From contig CM044320.1 of the NCBI GenBank assembly GCA_024291935.2, forward strand, positions 49,356,001 through 49,420,000: a DNA stretch of 64,000 nucleotides, written 5' to 3'. Position 1 is the stretch's first letter, and every line of letters starts with the position of its first letter. The translations under genes and the position numbers were made by a program. Positions 62,401 to 64,000 of this stretch are shown in pieces. The notes under the pieces are model-generated. The model saw only the letters and a list, made by a program, of their open reading frames with translations. It searched no databases and was not told the origin of the DNA. The stretch comes from Okapia johnstoni. Its lineage: Eukaryota; Chordata; Mammalia; Artiodactyla; Giraffidae.

Positions 62401-62789
62401 TAAAAAATAAAGTCGCCATGTAAAGGTACACTTCCTTCAGGTGTTGTACAATAAAACTATTTTTGAGTCAACCAGATCTCTACTTTTGAGCTCCTGTGCT
62501 TTGGAGGTTATACAATAGGGCTCAAAGAGTGGCTGACCTTTATTTTCAACTAAGTGTAAAAGAAGCACCTGGAATAAAGGCCCCCAGGGCCATGAACTTG
62601 AGAGTCAGGACTCTTTACATTTTGTATCCAAAGCATCTCATTTGTCTTATTCTAGTTCTAGGCCTCCTTCTCAACCTTGACCAGCGCTGATCTCCAGCAA
62701 ACTATCATAGCACTGGGCACCTCTTGGAGTATGTGTCCAGTTGTAATTCTCCCTTTGTTTTTGTGGTGATTTGGCGGTCACCCCATTGG

Positions 62790-63380
62790 GGGCTTCCCAG
62801 GTGGTCAGTCAAGTCAGTTCAGTCGCTCAGTCGTGTCCAACTCTTTGCAACCCCATGAATCGCAGCATTCCAGGCCTCCCTGTCCATCACCAACTCCCGG
62901 AGTCCACCCAAACCCATGTCCATCTAGTCAGTGATGCCATCTAGCCATCTCATCCTCTGTCGTCCCCTTCTCCTCCTACCCCCAATCCTTCCCAGCATCA
63001 GGGTCTTTTCCAAAGAGTCAACTCTTCGCATGAGGTGGCCAAAGTACTGGAATTTCAGCTTCAACATCAGTCCTTCCAATGAACGCCCAGGACCGATCTC
63101 CTTTAGGATGGACTGGTTGGATCTTCTTGCAGTCCAAGGGACTCTCAAGAGTCTTCTCCAACACCACAGTTCAAAAACTAGTGGTAAAGAACCTGCCTAC
63201 CAATGCAGGAGCCGGAAGAGATTTGGGTTTGATCCCTGGGTAGGGAAGATCATCTGGAGGAGGGCACGGCAACCCACTCCAGTATTCTTGCCTGGGGAAT
63301 CCCATGGACAGAGGAGCCTGGAGGGCTACTGTCCATAGGGTTGCAAAGAGTCAGAGATGACTGAAGCGACTTAGCACACA
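62790..63380 (+). mobile_element. Bov-tA SINE interrupted by a BovB fragment
   Basis: The first 16 or so bases of the SINE (GGGGCTTCCCAGGTGG) are at about 62790-62806. The rest resumes at about 63177 with ACTAGTGGTAAAGAACCTGC and continues to GAAGCGACTTAGCACACATG. Between them lies reverse BovB. Confidence 0.86.
62807..63177 (-). mobile_element. BovB LINE 3' fragment inside the Bov-tA
   Basis: The minus strand encodes [20 protein letters not shown], then [17 protein letters not shown], and the 3' tail. It spans about 370 bases and ends abruptly at CACCACAGTTCAAAA. Confidence 0.9.
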
Positions 63381-64000
63381 TGCACGCACACACCCCTACT
63401 GGCCCATCAGCTCTAGGGGTGCTCACTCTGGATCTCTAGTCCCCAGCCTGTGGCCAAGTACACATTAGATACACAATTAATTATTTGTTGACTGATGAAT
63501 AAATGAATGAGTGAACTAAAAACATAAACAATAAATGAATAATATATCTCACCAGATAACCATTTTTAGAATCAGTCTTATTTCAGCCACAGAATCAACA
63601 GTAAATACTGATATAGGATAACAACACATGCAAGAGGTGAAGAAGGATTTTTTTTTTTTTTAGTCACACAAAAAACCTGACAACTAAGGCTACTTCCCCA
63701 CAATGTAGTCCTAATTAGTGAAGCGAATCCATTCTTGTTGGAAATCTCTTAAGCAGTGATCCCCTACATTTTATACATGGACTGACTACCCTAGGAAATA
63801 GTTTTAATAATCCTCCCAAAGCTCCCTTTGTTAATTTCTCTTCCTTGAGAGCTACCAGGAATAGTTTTGGTCTTCTTAACATTCATTCTTAATAGTCAGG
63901 GAAGTTTCTCCCCATTATCTCCTATAGTCAAATGGTCAAGATAATGGAGAAAGTTACACTTTCTCCATGACTGACTTGTCATCTTCTTTTCAAATAATTC

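Larger units (their letters stand above)
53167..64000. other. Upstream sequence: first NR1H4 intron and/or 5' flank
   Basis: No coding exon is recognised. It holds BOV-A2, Bov-tA, CHR, BovB and L1 3'-end copies, two old DNA-transposon fragments, an AC microsatellite and an MIR. 56490-58740 and 60450-61790 have no recognised element. Exon 1 of NR1H4 was looked for and not found. Confidence 0.6.

Overview
This window is nuclear DNA from a ruminant, probably a bovid. It is dense in ruminant-restricted repeats: BovB LINEs, Bov-tA and BOV-A2 SINEs with (AGC)n tails, CHR-type tRNA SINEs and ruminant L1 3' ends. These sit on older mammalian MIR, L2 and DNA-transposon copies. The base composition is AT-rich, and long open frames are rare outside LINE sequence. 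I see no bacterial, plasmid or CRISPR features.

I can support one protein-coding gene, NR1H4 (bile acid receptor FXR), on the minus strand. It enters at about 53.17 kb and leaves through the left edge. Reading from high to low coordinates it comprises: a 5'UTR exon (53041-53166); an exon with the FXR-alpha1/2 start codon (52121-52258); an alternative first exon for FXR-alpha3/4 (coding 43193-43301); a shared exon with the rest of the N-terminal domain and zinc finger 1 (39485-39850); the zinc finger 2 exon with two competing donors that add or omit Met-Tyr-Thr-Gly (19362 or 19374 to 19514); the hinge exon (17072-17205); and three ligand-binding-domain exons (14982-15080, 14565-14664, 9508-9654). 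All joins keep frame, and all introns are GT-AG. The last ~117 residues, including the AF-2 helix, are not in the window.

Region by region: 1-9.5 kb is intron with repeats, including a BovB copy that carries a clean twin-priming inversion (7.52-8.53 kb). 9.5-19.5 kb holds the LBD, hinge and finger 2 exons between SINEs and a Tigger-like DNA transposon. 19.5-39.5 kb is the 20 kb intron inside the DNA-binding domain; it carries two long BovB copies in opposite orientation, one of them with a 91 bp tandem duplication. 39.5-53.2 kb holds the N-terminal exons and the internal promoter region. 53.2-64 kb is upstream sequence (first intron and/or 5' flank) with many nested repeats; exon 1 was not recognised there.

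No new protein system is evident. The most informative signals are the FXR isoform architecture (alternative first exons, dual donors, a spliced 10-codon upstream ORF, an HNF1-like site at the internal promoter) and several retrotransposition by-products (twin priming, a probable SINE 3' transduction, a BovB fragment inside a SINE, a 23 bp inverted flank duplication).
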